Both the position numbers and the translations under genes were made by a program. The notes beneath the pieces were generated by a model. It worked only from the letters and a program-made list of their open reading frames with translations. It had not been told where the DNA came from and did no database searches. A stretch of 64,000 bases of DNA from Isoetes taiwanensis (taxonomy: Eukaryota > Streptophyta > Lycopodiopsida > Isoetales > Isoetaceae), in the NCBI GenBank assembly GCA_021234155.1, contig JAJEKV010000002.1, positions 7,598,654 to 7,662,653 on the forward strand, written 5' to 3'. Position 1 is the first letter of the stretch, and each line of letters starts with the position of its first letter. Of this stretch, positions 62,700 to 64,000 are shown one piece after another.

Positions 62700-63752
62700 A
62701 GAGCATGGTTTAGGTTAGTCCACCAACCTTCCGCGTACACTTTGCAGTAGGTTAGGTGGCACTCACCGTAGCTTCCGCTTCTGCATAGCCAAAAGGCTAC
62801 GTTTACCGGCGATTTCACTCGATGGGGATCACCCCCTCCAGATCTGGCACGCACTCAAGCAGACTACAGTAATAACGCCTATTCGACTTGAACTCACCGT
62901 GAAGGTCATATCCACCACCCTATAGTACCGGAAACGGCGTTCTGCTCACACGCGCAGCGCTGGTGCTATTGTCCAGTCACAATGCGATCCTGCAGGCCCC
63001 AACAACTGCAGGGACTGCCCAAGAGCCCAACAACCCTCTCCCACAGCCCCGGGCCCCTTCACCCAACAACCAGTGGTTCCTTTGTGCACAGTCAAATCTA
63101 GTAAATGCACTAAGAGGGACTATCTAGGAGCATCATCCACCAAGCTTCAGGTCTCTACCCCTCCCTAGTGTACTGGCCAGTGAGTTCATTGCACTCATCC
63201 GGCCCATCACATCATCATAGAACTAAAGAATAAGAACTAATCTATATCATACATAGAGCTAGGTTCACTAGAGTCAATCTCGGGATCCTGCCATACCAAA
63301 GGACTTTAATAGGCTAAACCCACCGTCTGGCACGGAGTAAGGTTTATTAATCGAATTGTCACCATCTCATTCACTCCTCTCTCTAATCCAAAGTGTGTCT
63401 AAGTGTCTCCTGTCAGCTTCAAAATGCTGGTTTGAGGATGATTCTCAAGTCAGCGCATCTACGACCGTGGAGTTGAATCACCTGACTGCTGACCTAAGGT
63501 TTGTGGCTTAAAAGGAAAGTTAGGGTTTGTGCCTTAAGTGCGGCTAATCATCGCTAGGTTTAGGGTTTCCATATTCTTGGTCTACCTTTGAATGGGTTAA
63601 AATTCAAAGCCAGATTGCTACATCTATTGCAAGTTGCCCCCAGGGCTTACCTTTGGTTGGCACACGTCTGGTTGTATTTTATTGGACGGACGGTAACGCT
63701 GCGATTCGCAAAGATATCGTTTCAGACCGATATCGTGATCGGGAACGCCACA
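62700..63752 (-). repeat. Second LTR of the relic-B family
   Basis: It aligns with 48395-49539 in the same orientation. On the minus strand it begins TGTGGCGTTCCC at 63752, after the polypurine tract AGGTGGAGAA at 63753-63762. Sequence further right (minus strand GACATCATTTC) also matches the end of the internal region of relic B, so this is the 3' LTR of another element that continues beyond the window, not the 5' LTR of relic B. The copies are strongly diverged. Confidence 0.6.
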
Positions 63753-64000
63753 TTCTCCACCTGAAATGATGTCGCCTGCAGCATCGTAAATTTCACCTTG
63801 GAATTCAACCCTAATCAACCCCATGCATCGACATACTACTATAATAACAACATATTACAAGACAATTCAAGGCAATATTTTAAACGGCCATTACTAATAC
63901 ATTGTCAAATAACTTGTCAAATCAGAACTTCTATTGTCGCAATTTATTAAATTCGCTTATCACAAACATTTGCATAACAATGCAACCAAACGAAGAACAA
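63753..64000 (-). mobile_element. End of a second relic-B-family element, continuing off the window
   Basis: The first part is the polypurine tract and internal 3' end. The remaining 200 bp is AT-rich with no recognisable coding. Assignment is by adjacency to the LTR. Confidence 0.4.

Overview
The window looks like nuclear DNA from a seed plant with a large, repeat-filled genome, possibly a gymnosperm. That lineage is an inference. The evidence is one intact plant-type R2R3-MYB gene with canonical GT-AG introns, a degenerate plant pentatricopeptide-repeat (PPR) gene, long-LTR Ty3/gypsy relics and LINE tails. There is no prokaryotic gene organisation: open frames are short, scattered and mostly meaningless. 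I found no rRNA, tRNA or CRISPR array.

Layout. 1-8520: unassigned, degenerate DNA. It includes five short palindromic cores spaced 62-70 bp apart (2091-2371) and a plus-strand decayed element or pseudogene (about 4.1-8.52 kb) that ends in a poly(A)-signal-like sequence. 8521-17300: AT-rich relic DNA with nothing recognisable. 17318-17652: an ACCAC-rich low-complexity tract. 18.87-24.33 kb: several diverged direct repeats and a promoter-like island with a telo-box and a 16-bp palindrome. 24860-26330: a minus-strand LINE relic.

27676-29226 is the only gene I would call intact: a subgroup-21-like R2R3-MYB transcription factor of three exons and 419 codons. 30.7-34.8 kb holds a tandem duplication, a possible primer-binding site, a second minus-strand LINE tail and a possible Ty1/copia LTR. 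37860-38500 is a PPR pseudogene. 39385-46321 is Ty3/gypsy relic A (plus strand): a 2.7-kb 5' LTR, a primer-binding site, degenerate RNase H and integrase, a polypurine tract and a truncated 3' LTR that abuts a possible LINE fragment. 48395-55880 is Ty3/gypsy relic B (minus strand), with 3' LTR, integrase, RNase H, reverse transcriptase, protease and gag-side sequence in that order from left to right. A second copy of its LTR family lies at 62700-63762 and runs off the right edge.

The genes do not form a pathway. The MYB gene is a single-gene island among dead mobile elements. I found no convincing new biological system. The best leads are the periodic palindromes near 2.1-2.4 kb, the stop-free frame-preserving first MYB intron and its crowded 5' leader, and the patchwork of near-identical and scrambled blocks between the two LTRs of relic A, which may reflect consensus errors in repeats.
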